A stretch of DNA of 64,000 nt, from the NCBI RefSeq assembly GCF_014651035.1, contig NZ_BMWC01000015.1, positions 62,001 to 126,000 on the forward strand, read 5' to 3'. This document shows, in pieces, positions 50,284-59,126 of the stretch. The stretch's first letter is position 1. Every line of letters starts with the position of its first letter. The position numbers were made by a program, and so were the translations under genes. Origin of the DNA: Streptomyces lomondensis. GTDB taxonomy: Bacteria; Actinomycetota; Actinomycetes; Streptomycetales; Streptomycetaceae. The notes below the pieces were generated by a model. The model searched no databases. It was given only the letters and a program-made list of their open reading frames with translations, and was not told the origin of the DNA.

Positions 50284-51758
50284 TCGGCCCCGTCCTTTCC
50301 ACCGCGCGTGCGCTGCCACCAGTCCCGGAACGGCTCGGCGGGCACCGGCGGCAGCTCCCGGGTCCCGCTCCATGCCCGGCCCGGGCCCGGCAGCGTACGC
50401 GGATGGAAGCGCCGGGTCCGGGAGGCGGCCCGCTGGCCGGTGCGCAGCGCGCCCGGGTGTGTGAACGCCCAGCGGGCCGCGCGCATCGCCGCCCGCTCGG
50501 CGGCATGCCCCTTCGCGGGCCGCAGCACCACCTTGTTGCCCTCCCGGGTGACCTCGCCGCCCTGCACCACCCGCTCCCGCAGGTGCACCAGCACCTCGGG
50601 GATGTCGATGGCGACCGGGCACACCTCGTAGCACGCCCCGCACAGCGAGGAGGCGTACGGCAGCGAGGCGTCGATCTCGCTGCCGGTGCCCCGCAGTTGG
50701 GGGCTGAGGATCGCGCCGATCGGGCCCGGGTACACCGAGCCGTAGGCGTGGCCGCCGGCCCGCTCGTACACCGGGCACACGTTGAGACACGCCGAGCAGC
50801 GGATGCAGCGCAGCGCCTGCCGGCCTACGTCGTCGGCGAGGGTGTCGGTGCGGCCGTTGTCCAGCAGCACCAGATGGAAGGTGCTCGGCCCGTCCTCGTC
50901 CGTCGTGCCGGTCCACGTCGACGTGTACGGGTTCATGCGCTCGGCCGTGGAGGACCGGGGGAGGGTCTGGAGGAACACCTCCAGGTCCCGCCAGGTGGGC
51001 ACGATCTTCTCGATGCCGACGACCGAGATCAGCGTCTCGGGCAGGGTCAGGCACATCCGGCCGTTGCCCTCGGACTCCACGACCACCAGCGTGCCCGTCT
51101 CGGCGACCATGAAGTTGGCCCCCGAGATGCCGACCTTGGCGCGCAGGAACTTCTCCCGCAGGTGCAGCCGGGCCGCCTCGGCGAGTTCGGCGGGCGTGTC
51201 GGTGAGGCCCTCGGGGGCGGGGCGGCCCCACTCGCTCATCTCGGAGCGGAAGATGTCGCGGATCTCGCCCCGGTTGCGGTGGATGGCCGGGACGAGGATG
51301 TGCGAGGGCCGGTCCTTGCCCAACTGCACGATCAGCTCGGCGAGATCGGTCTCGTAGGCGTGGATGCCCGCGGCCTCCAGCGCCTCGTTCAGCCCGATCT
51401 CCTGCGTGGCCATCGACTTGACCTTGACGACCTCCGACTCGCCGGTCATCTTCACCAACTGGGTGACGATCTCGTTGGCCTCGGCCGCGTCTGCGGCCCA
51501 GTGCACGATGCCGCCCGCGGCCGTGACCGACTCCTCCAACTGCTCCAGATAGCGGTCGAGATGGCGCAGCGTGTGGTCCTTGATCCGCTTGCCCGCCTCG
51601 CGCAGCTCGGCCCAGTCGGACACCTCCGACACCGCCTTCGCCCGCTTGGCGCGGATGGTGTGCGTGGCGTGCCGCAGATTGCCGCGCAGGGTCTCGTTCC
51701 CGACGGCCTCCCGCGCGGCTTCCGGAAACGCCGGCATGCCGACGAACGTCCCGCTCAT
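50280..51758 (-). CDS. lutB: LutB iron-sulfur lactate oxidation protein
   Basis: A 492-residue protein. Residues about 60-300 form a LUD domain (AGISGANFMVAETGTLV type); two 4Fe-4S motifs follow: CIRCSACLNVCPVY and CGACYEVCPVAI. It passes electrons from lactate oxidation to the respiratory chain. The C-terminal ~60 residues are basic and Trp/Arg-rich. ATG at 51758 overlaps the lutA stop (ATGA). Confidence 0.94.
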   Translation of the reverse strand: MSGTFVGMPAFPEAAREAVGNETLRGNLRHATHTIRAKRAKAVSEVSDWAELREAGKRIKDHTLRHLDRYLEQLEESVTAAGGIVHWAADAAEANEIVTQLVKMTGESEVVKVKSMATQEIGLNEALEAAGIHAYETDLAELIVQLGKDRPSHILVPAIHRNRGEIRDIFRSEMSEWGRPAPEGLTDTPAELAEAARLHLREKFLRAKVGISGANFMVAETGTLVVVESEGNGRMCLTLPETLISVVGIEKIVPTWRDLEVFLQTLPRSSTAERMNPYTSTWTGTTDEDGPSTFHLVLLDNGRTDTLADDVGRQALRCIRCSACLNVCPVYERAGGHAYGSVYPGPIGAILSPQLRGTGSEIDASLPYASSLCGACYEVCPVAIDIPEVLVHLRERVVQGGEVTREGNKVVLRPAKGHAAERAAMRAARWAFTHPGALRTGQRAASRTRRFHPRTLPGPGRAWSGTRELPPVPAEPFRDWWQRTRGGKDGAE

Positions 51759-52510
51759 ACGGCCGGTTCCTCCTCCGTGCTCGCCAGGATCTCCGCGATG
51801 TGCACCGGCCGCATGCCGGTCCGCAGCCGGGCCATCGTCCCGCCGATGTGCATCAGGCAGGAGTTGTCGGCCGCGCACAGCACCTCGGCGCCCGTCGACT
51901 CGGCGTTGCGCACCTTGTCGGCGCCCATCGCCGCCGAGACGTCGGAGTTCTTCAGCGCGAAGGTGCCGCCGAACCCGCAGCACTCGTCGGCCCCCGGCAG
52001 CTCGACCAGCTCCAGCCCCTTCACGGCCTGGAGCAGCCGCCGCGGCCGCTCGCCGAGCCCGAGCCCGCGCAGCCCGTGACAGGTCGGATGGTAGGTCACC
52101 TTGTGCGGGTAGTACGCCCCGACGTCCGTCACGCCCAGCACGTCCACCAGGAACTCCGTGAGCTCGTACGTCTTCGGCACCACCGGCGCCAGCGTGGCCG
52201 CGAGGGTGTCCCCCCGCCCCTCGGCCCGGGCCCGCTCACCCATCCGCGGATACAGCTCCCGCACCATCGCCCCGCACGACCCGGACGGCGTCACGATCGC
52301 CTCGTACCCGCCGAAGACATCGGAGAAATGCCGGGCGAGCGGCTCGGCCTCATGGCGGTATCCGGTGTTGTAGTGCGCCTGTCCGCAGCAGGACTGCGCC
52401 ATCGGGAAGTCGACGTCGACGCCCAGCCTGGTCAGCAGTTTCACCACGGCGCGCCCGGTGTCCGGATACAGCGTGTCGTTGACGCAGGTCAGGAACAGGG
52501 CGACACGCAT
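51755..52510 (-). CDS. lutA: LutA cysteine-rich (CCG domain) lactate oxidation protein
   Basis: A 251-residue protein with two CCG domains: SCCGQAHYNTG and ECCGFGGTFALK, each with an upstream cysteine (LFLTCVND, YHPTCHGLR), ligands for unusual Fe-S clusters. First gene of lutABC. ATG at 52510 has GGAGCC upstream. It lies 70 bp after rhaB in the same direction, so rhamnose genes may drive it; a separate promoter in that gap is not evident. Confidence 0.93.
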   Translation of the reverse strand: MRVALFLTCVNDTLYPDTGRAVVKLLTRLGVDVDFPMAQSCCGQAHYNTGYRHEAEPLARHFSDVFGGYEAIVTPSGSCGAMVRELYPRMGERARAEGRGDTLAATLAPVVPKTYELTEFLVDVLGVTDVGAYYPHKVTYHPTCHGLRGLGLGERPRRLLQAVKGLELVELPGADECCGFGGTFALKNSDVSAAMGADKVRNAESTGAEVLCAADNSCLMHIGGTMARLRTGMRPVHIAEILASTEEEPAV

Positions 52511-52580
52511 CGCGGCTCCTTGTGGTCGATCATCGGATGAGTGCAGCGTAGTCCGGGCACCAGGCCTGGGGGAGACCCCG

Positions 52581-54029
52581 TCAGTCCCCGGCGAGCCGCG
52601 CCTGCGCGGCGCGCCACCGCTCGGTCCCGCCGCGCGGCTCGTACCGCGTCAGCGGCTGGGTCCGGACGAGCAGCCCCCGCATCCCCGCGAGGTCACCGGC
52701 CAGCCCGTGCGCCCGCGCCTGCACGAGCACGTTCCCCAGGGCGGCCGCCTCGGTCGGCCCGGCCACCACCGGCAGCCCGCAGGCGTCGGCGGTCAGCTGG
52801 CACAGCAGGGCGTTGCGCGTCCCGCCGCCCACCACGTGCACGACGTCGACCGCGTGCCCGGCGAGCCGCTGGGCGTCCTCGATCGCCTTGCGATGCGCGA
52901 GGGCGAGCGAGTCGAGGATGCAGCGCGTCACCTCGGCCGGCGAGTCGGGCACGGGCTGCCCCGAGGCGCGGCAGGCCTCGGCGATCCGCTCCGGCATCCG
53001 CCCCGGCGCGAGGAACGCCGCGTCCCCCGCGTCCACGACCGACCGCAGCGCCTCCACCTTGGACGCCTCCAGCAGCAGCGCGCCCAGGTCCGGGTCGCCC
53101 CAGGCCCGTACGCACTCCTGGAGCAGCCACAGCCCCATGATGTTGCGCAGGTAGCGGACCGTGCCGTCCAGCCCCAGCTCGTTGGTGAAATTGGCCGCCC
53201 GGCTCTCCTCGGTCAGCACCGGCGCGTCCAGCTCCAGCCCGGCCAGGGACCACGTCCCGGTGCAGATGTACGCGAACCGTTCACCGGAGGCCGGTACGGC
53301 GGCGACCGCCGACGCCGTGTCGTGCGACCCGACGGTCGTCACCGGCACGGGACCGGTCAGCCCGGTCTCCTCCAGCACCTGCGGCCGCAGCACCCCCGCC
53401 GGATCACCGGGCCGCCGCAGCGGCGCGAACAGCCCGAGGTCGATACCGAGACGCTCCGCGATGCCGTAGGACCAGTCGCGGGTGCGCGGGTCGATCAGCT
53501 GGGTGGTGGACGCATTGGTCAGCTCGGTGCCCTGCTCGCCGGTCAGCCAGTACGTCAGCAGGTCCGGCATCAGCAACAGCCGCTTGGCTTGGGCGAGTTG
53601 GGCGGTCGATCGGGCCGCCGTCAGCTGGTACAGGGTGTTGAAAGGCGCGTACTGCAACCCGGTCGCGGCGTACAGCTCCTCCGCGGGCACGGTCGCCCAC
53701 ACCTTCTCCGCGACGCCCTCGGTCCGGGCGTCCCGGTAGTGCACGGGGTTGCCGAGCAGCGCCCCGTCCGCGTCCAGCAGCCCGTAGTCCACGGCCCAGC
53801 TGTCGATGCCGACGGAGTCGGCCTGCCCGGCCGCCTTCAGCCCGTCCAGCACGCCCGCGTACAGCCCGAGCACGTCCCAGCACAGCCCCTCCGGCACCCG
53901 CACCGGCCGGTTCGGGAAGCGGTGGACCTCGCTCAGCTCCAGGGAGTCCGGGCCGACACGGCCGACCATGACGCGTCCGCTGGACGCGCCGAGGTCGACC
54001 GCGGCGTACGACTTCACGCCCGCGCTCAT
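52581..54029 (-). CDS. rhaB: rhamnulokinase
   Basis: A 482-residue FGGY-family kinase. The phosphate-1 site is AAVDLGASSGRVMVG, VGIDSWAVDYGLLD holds the catalytic Asp, and VVHVVGGGTRNALLCQLTAD is the adenosine/FGGY signature. It phosphorylates L-rhamnulose to L-rhamnulose-1-phosphate. ATG at 54029 overlaps the stop of the aldolase/dehydrogenase gene (ATGA). Confidence 0.94.
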   Translation of the reverse strand: MSAGVKSYAAVDLGASSGRVMVGRVGPDSLELSEVHRFPNRPVRVPEGLCWDVLGLYAGVLDGLKAAGQADSVGIDSWAVDYGLLDADGALLGNPVHYRDARTEGVAEKVWATVPAEELYAATGLQYAPFNTLYQLTAARSTAQLAQAKRLLLMPDLLTYWLTGEQGTELTNASTTQLIDPRTRDWSYGIAERLGIDLGLFAPLRRPGDPAGVLRPQVLEETGLTGPVPVTTVGSHDTASAVAAVPASGERFAYICTGTWSLAGLELDAPVLTEESRAANFTNELGLDGTVRYLRNIMGLWLLQECVRAWGDPDLGALLLEASKVEALRSVVDAGDAAFLAPGRMPERIAEACRASGQPVPDSPAEVTRCILDSLALAHRKAIEDAQRLAGHAVDVVHVVGGGTRNALLCQLTADACGLPVVAGPTEAAALGNVLVQARAHGLAGDLAGMRGLLVRTQPLTRYEPRGGTERWRAAQARLAGD

Positions 54030-56065
54030 CGCAGGAAGGCGGCCGCGACGCCGGCGTCGACGGGGATGTGCAGACCGGTCGTGTGCGTGAGATCCCCACC
54101 GGTCAGCGCGAAGACGGCGTTGGCCACGTGCTCCGGGAGCACCTCGCGCTTGAGGATGGTCCGCTGGGCGTAGAACTCGCCGAGCTTCTCCTCCTCGACC
54201 CCGTACACGGCGGCCCGCTTGGCCCCCCACCCGCCGGCGAAGATGCCCGACCCGCGCACGACACCGTCGGGGTTGATCCCGTTGACCCGGATCCCGTGCT
54301 CGCCCAGCTCGGCGGCGAGCAGCCGCACCTGATGGGCCTGGTCGGCCTTGGTGGCCGAGTAGGCGATGTTGTTGGGCCCGGCGAACACGGCGTTCTTCGA
54401 GGCGATGTAGACGATGTCACCGCCCAGCCCCTGGGCGATCATCACCCGGGCCGCCTCCCGCGACACCAGGAAGGACCCGCGCGCCATGATGTCGTGCTGG
54501 AGGTCCCAGTCCTTGGCCGAGGTCTCCAGCAGCGGCTTGGAGATCGAGATGCCCGCGTTGTTGACGACGAGATCGACTCCGCCGAAGGCCAGCACGGCCG
54601 CCCGGAACGCCTCGGCGATCTGCTCCTCGGACGTCACGTCCACGGTCACGGCGACGGCCTTGTCGGGCCCGCCCAGCTCATCGGCGACTGCCTGGGCGTT
54701 CTCACCGTTCAGATCGGCGACGACCACACACGCCCCCTCGGCCACCAGCCGGTGCGCGATGGCCTTCCCGATCCCGCTCCCGGCACCGGTCACCAGGGCC
54801 ACCCGGGTCGCCAGCGCCTTGGGCTTCGGCATCCGCTGGAGCTTGGCCTCCTCCAGCGCCCAGTACTCGATCCGGAACTTCTCGGACTCCTCGATGGGCG
54901 CGTACGTGGACACAGCCTCCGCCCCGCGCATCACATTGATCGCGTTGACGTAGAACTCGCCGGCGACCCGGGCGGTCTGCTTGTCCTTGCCGAACGAGAA
55001 CATGCCGACCCCCGGAATCAGCACGATCGCGGGGTCGGCGCCGCGCATGGCGGGGGAGTCGGGCTCGGCGTGCCGCTGGTAGTAGGCGGCGTACTCCTCG
55101 CGGTACTCGGCGTGCAGCTCCTTGAGCCGGGCGATCGCCTCGTCGAGCGGAGCGCTCGGCGGCAGGTCCAGCACCAGCGGCCGCACCTTGGTCCGCAGGA
55201 AGTGGTCGGGGCAGGAGGTCCCGAGCGCGGCCAGCCGCGGGTGCTCGGCGCTCGCGAGGAAGTCGAGGACGACCTCGGAGTCGTTGAAGTGCCCGACCTG
55301 AGGCCGGTCCTGGGAGGCGAGGGCACGCACGTACGGCGCGAGCGCGGCGGCCCGCTCCCGCCGCTCACCGGCGCTCAGCGCGGCGTACCCCTCGATCACC
55401 GGCCCGAAGGGCTCGGCCTTCCCGCGCTCGGCGAGGAACGTCTCGGCGGTCCGGATGATGTGCAGCGAGTTCCGCTCGCACTCCTCGGAGGTGTCACCCC
55501 AGGCGGTGATCCCGTGTCCGCCGAGGATGCACCCGACGGCCTGCGGATTGGCCTTCTTCACGGCGGCGATGTCCATCCCCAGCTGGAACCCCGGCCGCCG
55601 CCACGGCACCCACACCACACTGTCCCCGAAGCACTCGGCGGTCAGCTTCTCCCCGTCGGCGGCACAGGCGAGCGCGATCCCGGAGTCCGGGTGCAGATGA
55701 TCGACGTGCGCGGCCTCGACCAGCCCGTGCATGGCGGTGTCGATGGACGGAGCGGCCCCGCCCTTCCCGTGCAGGCAGTAGTCGAACGCGGCGACCATCT
55801 CGTCCTCGCGCTCGACCCCCGGATACACGTCGACGAGCGCCCGCATCCGATCCAGCCGCAGCACGGCCAGCCCCGCCTCGGTCAGCGTCCCGAGATCACC
55901 GCCGGACCCCTTGACCCACATCAGCTCGACATCCCCGCCGGTGACGGGATCGGTCCCGGTGCCCTTGGCGGAGGCGTTGCCCCCCGCGTAGTTCGTGTTC
56001 CGTGGATCGCCCCCGAGCCGGTGCGACCGGGCAAGGAGAGCGTCAGCTTCGGGATGGGTAGCCAT
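54026..56065 (-). CDS. rhaD: bifunctional rhamnulose-1-phosphate aldolase / lactaldehyde dehydrogenase
   Basis: A 679-residue fusion. Residues about 1-400 form a class II aldolase: DHLHPDSGIA and GGHGITAWGD carry the zinc histidines. From about 425 comes a short-chain dehydrogenase: LVTGAGSGIGKAIAH, NNAGIS, and YSATKADQAH with Tyr/Lys. The first half splits rhamnulose-1-phosphate to DHAP and L-lactaldehyde, the second oxidises lactaldehyde to L-lactate. Substrate channelling of the aldehyde is likely. ATG at 56065. The next genes, rhaB and lutABC, use the neighbouring intermediates. Confidence 0.93.
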   Translation of the reverse strand: MATHPEADALLARSHRLGGDPRNTNYAGGNASAKGTGTDPVTGGDVELMWVKGSGGDLGTLTEAGLAVLRLDRMRALVDVYPGVEREDEMVAAFDYCLHGKGGAAPSIDTAMHGLVEAAHVDHLHPDSGIALACAADGEKLTAECFGDSVVWVPWRRPGFQLGMDIAAVKKANPQAVGCILGGHGITAWGDTSEECERNSLHIIRTAETFLAERGKAEPFGPVIEGYAALSAGERRERAAALAPYVRALASQDRPQVGHFNDSEVVLDFLASAEHPRLAALGTSCPDHFLRTKVRPLVLDLPPSAPLDEAIARLKELHAEYREEYAAYYQRHAEPDSPAMRGADPAIVLIPGVGMFSFGKDKQTARVAGEFYVNAINVMRGAEAVSTYAPIEESEKFRIEYWALEEAKLQRMPKPKALATRVALVTGAGSGIGKAIAHRLVAEGACVVVADLNGENAQAVADELGGPDKAVAVTVDVTSEEQIAEAFRAAVLAFGGVDLVVNNAGISISKPLLETSAKDWDLQHDIMARGSFLVSREAARVMIAQGLGGDIVYIASKNAVFAGPNNIAYSATKADQAHQVRLLAAELGEHGIRVNGINPDGVVRGSGIFAGGWGAKRAAVYGVEEEKLGEFYAQRTILKREVLPEHVANAVFALTGGDLTHTTGLHIPVDAGVAAAFLR

Positions 56066-56106
56066 GACAGTTCCTTTTCAGAAGAGAGGGGGAGGTGCCT
56101 TCTTTT

Positions 56107-56136
56107 GGGGGCGCGGGGAACTGCGCGATCAACCAC
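56107..56136 (-). repeat. Streptomyces dispersed intergenic repeat, copy 1
   Basis: On the minus strand it reads GTGGTTGATCGCGCAGTTCC followed by CCGCGCCCCC, in the 112-bp gap between rhaI and rhaD. The same element occurs on the plus strand at 61141-61170. I recall this CGCAGTTCCCCGCGCCCCT sequence as frequent in Streptomyces intergenic regions. Confidence 0.75.
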
Positions 56137-56177
56137 AGACAACCCGCACTCCGCAATCAACAGATCTCGGCAGACGC

Positions 56178-57338
56178 TTACGCACCCCACCCCGCCTGCT
56201 GCCCACCAACCCGCTCAGCCACAATCCGCTCGGCCCACCCGGACCGCCGATACGCGGCCATGGGCTCGGGGTCCAACCCCATCTCCTCCCGCACCTCCCG
56301 CAGCAACGGCCGCACATCCGTGTTGTACGCGTCCATCAACACGGCATTCGCCTCCAGCACGTCACCCGCCCGCTGCGCCGCGCCCAACGCGTCCCCATCG
56401 ACCAGCAGCGCCTTCGCCGTGGCCTCCTGCACGTTCATCACCGACCGGATGATCGCCGGAATCTTCGCCTCGATGTTGTGGCACTGGTCGAGCATGAACG
56501 CGACCTCGGGCGAGAACCCACCGCCCCGCACCACCTCGTACATGATCCGGAACAGCTGGAACGGATCCGCGGCCCCCACCATCAGGTCGTCGTCCGCGTA
56601 GAACCGCGAGTTGAAGTCGAACCCGCCGAGCTTCCCCTCCCGCAGCAGCGTCGCCACGATGAACTCGATGTTGGTCCCCGGCGCGTGGTGCCCCGTGTCG
56701 ACGACGACCTGCGCCTTCGGCCCGAGCTTCAGGCAGTGGGCATACGCGGTGCCCCAGTCCGGAACGTCCGTCGTGTAGAACGCCGGCTCGAAGAACTTGT
56801 ACTCCAGCAGCATCCGCTGCCCGTCGCCGAGCCGCTCGTAGACCTCCGCGAGCCCCTCGGCCAGCCGGTCCTGCCGCCCCCGGATGTCGTCCTGCCCGGG
56901 ATAGTTCGTCCCGTCCGCGAACCACAGCTTCAGGTCCGTCGAGCCGGTCGCGTCCATGATGCCGACGCACTCCAGCAGATGATCCACGGCCTTGCGCCGC
57001 ACCGCGGCGTCCGGGTGGCAGATGCTCCCGAGCTTGTAGTCGTCGTCCTGGAAGGTGTTGGAGTTGATCGCCCCGAGCTTCACCCCGCGGTCCTCGGCGT
57101 GCTTCGCCAGCGCCGCGTAGTCGTCGACCTTGTCCCACGGGATGTGCAGGGCGACGGTCGGGGCGACCCCGGTGAACTCGTGGACCTTCGCCGCGTCGTC
57201 CAGTTTCTCCTGGGGCGTCCGCGGCACGCCGTGCTGGGCGAACACCTTGAACCGCGTGCCCGAGTTCCCGTACGCCCACGACGGCGTCTCCACTGCCTGG
57301 GTCTTCAGAGCGGCCTTCACCGCGGCGAGCTCGGTCAC
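56178..57338 (-). CDS. rhaI: L-rhamnose isomerase
   Basis: A 386-residue TIM-barrel isomerase of the RhaI (Pseudomonas/actinobacterial) type. LKLWFADGTNYPGQDD, LEYKFFEPAFYTTDV, VVVDTGHHAPGTNIE and FNSRFYADDDL carry the metal-binding Glu, Asp and His residues. It converts L-rhamnose to L-rhamnulose with Mn2+. GTG at 57338 has AGGAG 8 bases upstream; a start 36 bp earlier would lack it. First catabolic gene on this strand, divergent from the transporter operon, with a LacI-type operator just upstream. Confidence 0.94.
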   Translation of the reverse strand: MTELAAVKAALKTQAVETPSWAYGNSGTRFKVFAQHGVPRTPQEKLDDAAKVHEFTGVAPTVALHIPWDKVDDYAALAKHAEDRGVKLGAINSNTFQDDDYKLGSICHPDAAVRRKAVDHLLECVGIMDATGSTDLKLWFADGTNYPGQDDIRGRQDRLAEGLAEVYERLGDGQRMLLEYKFFEPAFYTTDVPDWGTAYAHCLKLGPKAQVVVDTGHHAPGTNIEFIVATLLREGKLGGFDFNSRFYADDDLMVGAADPFQLFRIMYEVVRGGGFSPEVAFMLDQCHNIEAKIPAIIRSVMNVQEATAKALLVDGDALGAAQRAGDVLEANAVLMDAYNTDVRPLLREVREEMGLDPEPMAAYRRSGWAERIVAERVGGQQAGWGA

Positions 57339-57378
57339 GTCAGGGCTCCTGTGGCATCGGGTCGTAACGACCACCGAA

Positions 57379-57390
57379 TGAAACGATTCA
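57379..57390. promoter_or_regulatory. LacI-type operator, rhaI side
   Basis: TGAAACGATTCA lies 40 bp upstream of the rhaI start. It is the TGAAACGnTTCA form typical of actinobacterial LacI-family sugar regulators. A related TGAAACCTTTCA stands before the transporter operon. No LacI gene is in the window. Confidence 0.6.
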
Positions 57391-57475
57391 GGACGCGAAG
57401 TTATGGGCCCCCAGAAGGGGTGTCAACCCCTCCGGCGCAGGCTGTTTCCCGTGACCAGCGCGTGACCTTCTGTCC

Positions 57476-57490
57476 TCGAAACCTTTTCGA
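57476..57490. promoter_or_regulatory. TCGAAA-CCT-TTTCGA palindrome, rha divergent region
   Basis: TCGAAACCTTTTCGA is a perfect 6-bp inverted repeat with a 3-bp spacer, just ahead of the predicted -35 of the transporter promoter. It may be a third operator, spaced about 98 bp from the rhaI-side site. Confidence 0.45.
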
Positions 57491-57500
57491 CCGAAACCCA

Positions 57501-57530
57501 TTGACGTGACATGCGCGGCCCGCCTAACGT
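57501..57530 (+). promoter_or_regulatory. predicted promoter of the rhamnose transporter operon
   Basis: TTGACG (57501-57506) and TAACGT (57525-57530) are separated by 18 bp, a fair housekeeping-sigma promoter. It lies 78 bp before the first ATG, and an operator follows at 57545. Confidence 0.55.
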
Positions 57531-57544
57531 CCCGGCAACCCAGT

Positions 57545-57556
57545 TGAAACCTTTCA
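57545..57556. promoter_or_regulatory. LacI-type operator, transporter side
   Basis: TGAAACCTTTCA lies about 8-15 bp after the expected transcription start of the transporter operon, a repressing position, and matches the rhaI-side site in 10 of 12 bases. Confidence 0.55.
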
Positions 57557-57608
57557 CGACGCCCACGACGCCGAGAGGCCGTCCCGCCGGCGTCGTCGAG
57601 GAGCCCCC

Positions 57609-59126
57609 ATGACCCACCCGTCCACCACGGGTCCGGCCCCGGTTCTGGCACTGAGGGACGTCTCCAAGTCCTTCGGCGCCGTCCGCGCACTGCGGGACGT
57701 CTCCCTGGAGCTGTTCCCCGGGGAGGTGCACGCCCTGGCCGGTGAGAACGGCGCCGGCAAGTCGACCCTCATCAAGACACTCGCCGGAGTGCACCGGCCG
57801 GACACCGGCCAGGTGCTGCTCGACGGTGCGCCCGTCGCCTTCCACGGCCCCGGCGACGCCCGCGACGCCGGCATCGCCGTGATCTACCAGGAGCCCACGC
57901 TCTTCCCCGACCTGTCGATCGCCGAGAACATCTACATGGGCCGCCGGCCGCGCCGCGCCCTCGGCCGGATCGACCACAAGGCCACGCACAACGCGACCGC
58001 CGCCCTCATGGAGCGCCTCGGTGTCGAACTCGACCCCGACCGGCCCGCCCGCGGCCTGTCCATCGCCGACCAGCAGATCGTCGAGATCGCCAAGGCCCTC
58101 TCCTTCGACGCCCGCGTCCTGATCATGGACGAGCCGACCGCCGCCCTCACCGGCAGCGAGGTCGCCCGTCTCTTCGGCGTCGTGCGCACCCTGCGCGAAC
58201 AGGGCGCCGCCGTGCTGTTCATCTCCCACCGGCTGGAGGAGATCTTCGAGATCTGCCAGCGGGTCACCACCCTGCGCGACGGCGCCTGGATCGCCAGCGA
58301 GCCCCTGGACGGCATGACCGAGGACGACCTGGTGCGCCGCATGGTCGGCCGCGACCTCGACGAGCTGTACCCCAAGCAGGAGGTCGAGCCGGGCGAGGTC
58401 GCCCTGAGCGTGCGCCGGCTGACCCGCGAGGGTGTCTTCACCGACGTCTCCTTCGAGGTCCGGCACGGCGAGATCGTCGGCCTGGCCGGACTCGTCGGCG
58501 CCGGGCGCACGGAGGTCGCCCGGGCCATCTTCGGTATCGACCGCTGGGACGCCGGAGAGGTCTCCGTCCGGGGCAGGGCCCTGGTCAACGGCGCCCCCTC
58601 CACCGCGATGTCCGCCGGACTCGCCCTGGTCCCCGAGGACCGCCGCGCCCAGGGCCTGGTGATGGACATGTCCATCGAGCGCAACATCGGGCTCACCGGG
58701 CTCCGTACCACCGTGAAGGCGGGGCTCATGGACCGCGGCGCCGAGCGCAGCCGCTCCCTCGACTGGGCCGTCAGGCTCCAGGTGAAGTACGCCCGGATCG
58801 CCGACACGGTCAACACGCTCTCCGGCGGCAACCAGCAGAAGGTCGTCCTCGCCAAGTGGCTCGCCACCGGCCCCAGGGTGCTGATCGTCGACGAGCCGAC
58901 CCGCGGCATCGACGTCGGCACCAAGGCCGAGGTGCACCGGCTGCTGTCCCAGCTGGCCGCAGACGGCGTGGCCGTCCTGATGATCTCCTCCGACCTGCCC
59001 GAGATCCTCGGCATGGCCGACCGCGTGCTGGTGATGCACGAGGGCCGCCTCACCGCCGAGATTCCGCGCTCCGACGCCACCGAGGAAACCGTGATGGCCG
59101 CAGCCACCGGGAGGGCCGCCGCATGA
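57609..59126 (+). CDS. rhaT: rhamnose ABC transporter ATPase (two ATP-binding domains)
   Basis: A 505-residue sugar ABC ATPase of the RbsA/RhaT type with two nucleotide domains. The first has AGENGAGKSTLIKTLAG and VLIMDEPTAALTG; the second has the degenerate GLVGAGRTE in place of Walker A but a good LSGGNQQKVVLAKWL and DEPTRGIDVG, as is normal here. ATG at 57609 has GAGGAG upstream. First gene of a carbohydrate uptake operon divergent from rhaI; its stop overlaps the next start (ATGA). Confidence 0.93.
   Translation: MTHPSTTGPAPVLALRDVSKSFGAVRALRDVSLELFPGEVHALAGENGAGKSTLIKTLAGVHRPDTGQVLLDGAPVAFHGPGDARDAGIAVIYQEPTLFPDLSIAENIYMGRRPRRALGRIDHKATHNATAALMERLGVELDPDRPARGLSIADQQIVEIAKALSFDARVLIMDEPTAALTGSEVARLFGVVRTLREQGAAVLFISHRLEEIFEICQRVTTLRDGAWIASEPLDGMTEDDLVRRMVGRDLDELYPKQEVEPGEVALSVRRLTREGVFTDVSFEVRHGEIVGLAGLVGAGRTEVARAIFGIDRWDAGEVSVRGRALVNGAPSTAMSAGLALVPEDRRAQGLVMDMSIERNIGLTGLRTTVKAGLMDRGAERSRSLDWAVRLQVKYARIADTVNTLSGGNQQKVVLAKWLATGPRVLIVDEPTRGIDVGTKAEVHRLLSQLAADGVAVLMISSDLPEILGMADRVLVMHEGRLTAEIPRSDATEETVMAAATGRAAA

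Noticed and set aside
58856..59122. Long N-terminal extension of the first rhamnose permease
   Set aside because: It overlaps the ATPase gene out of frame; the ATG at 59123 forms a normal ATGA junction and begins the family-like sequence.
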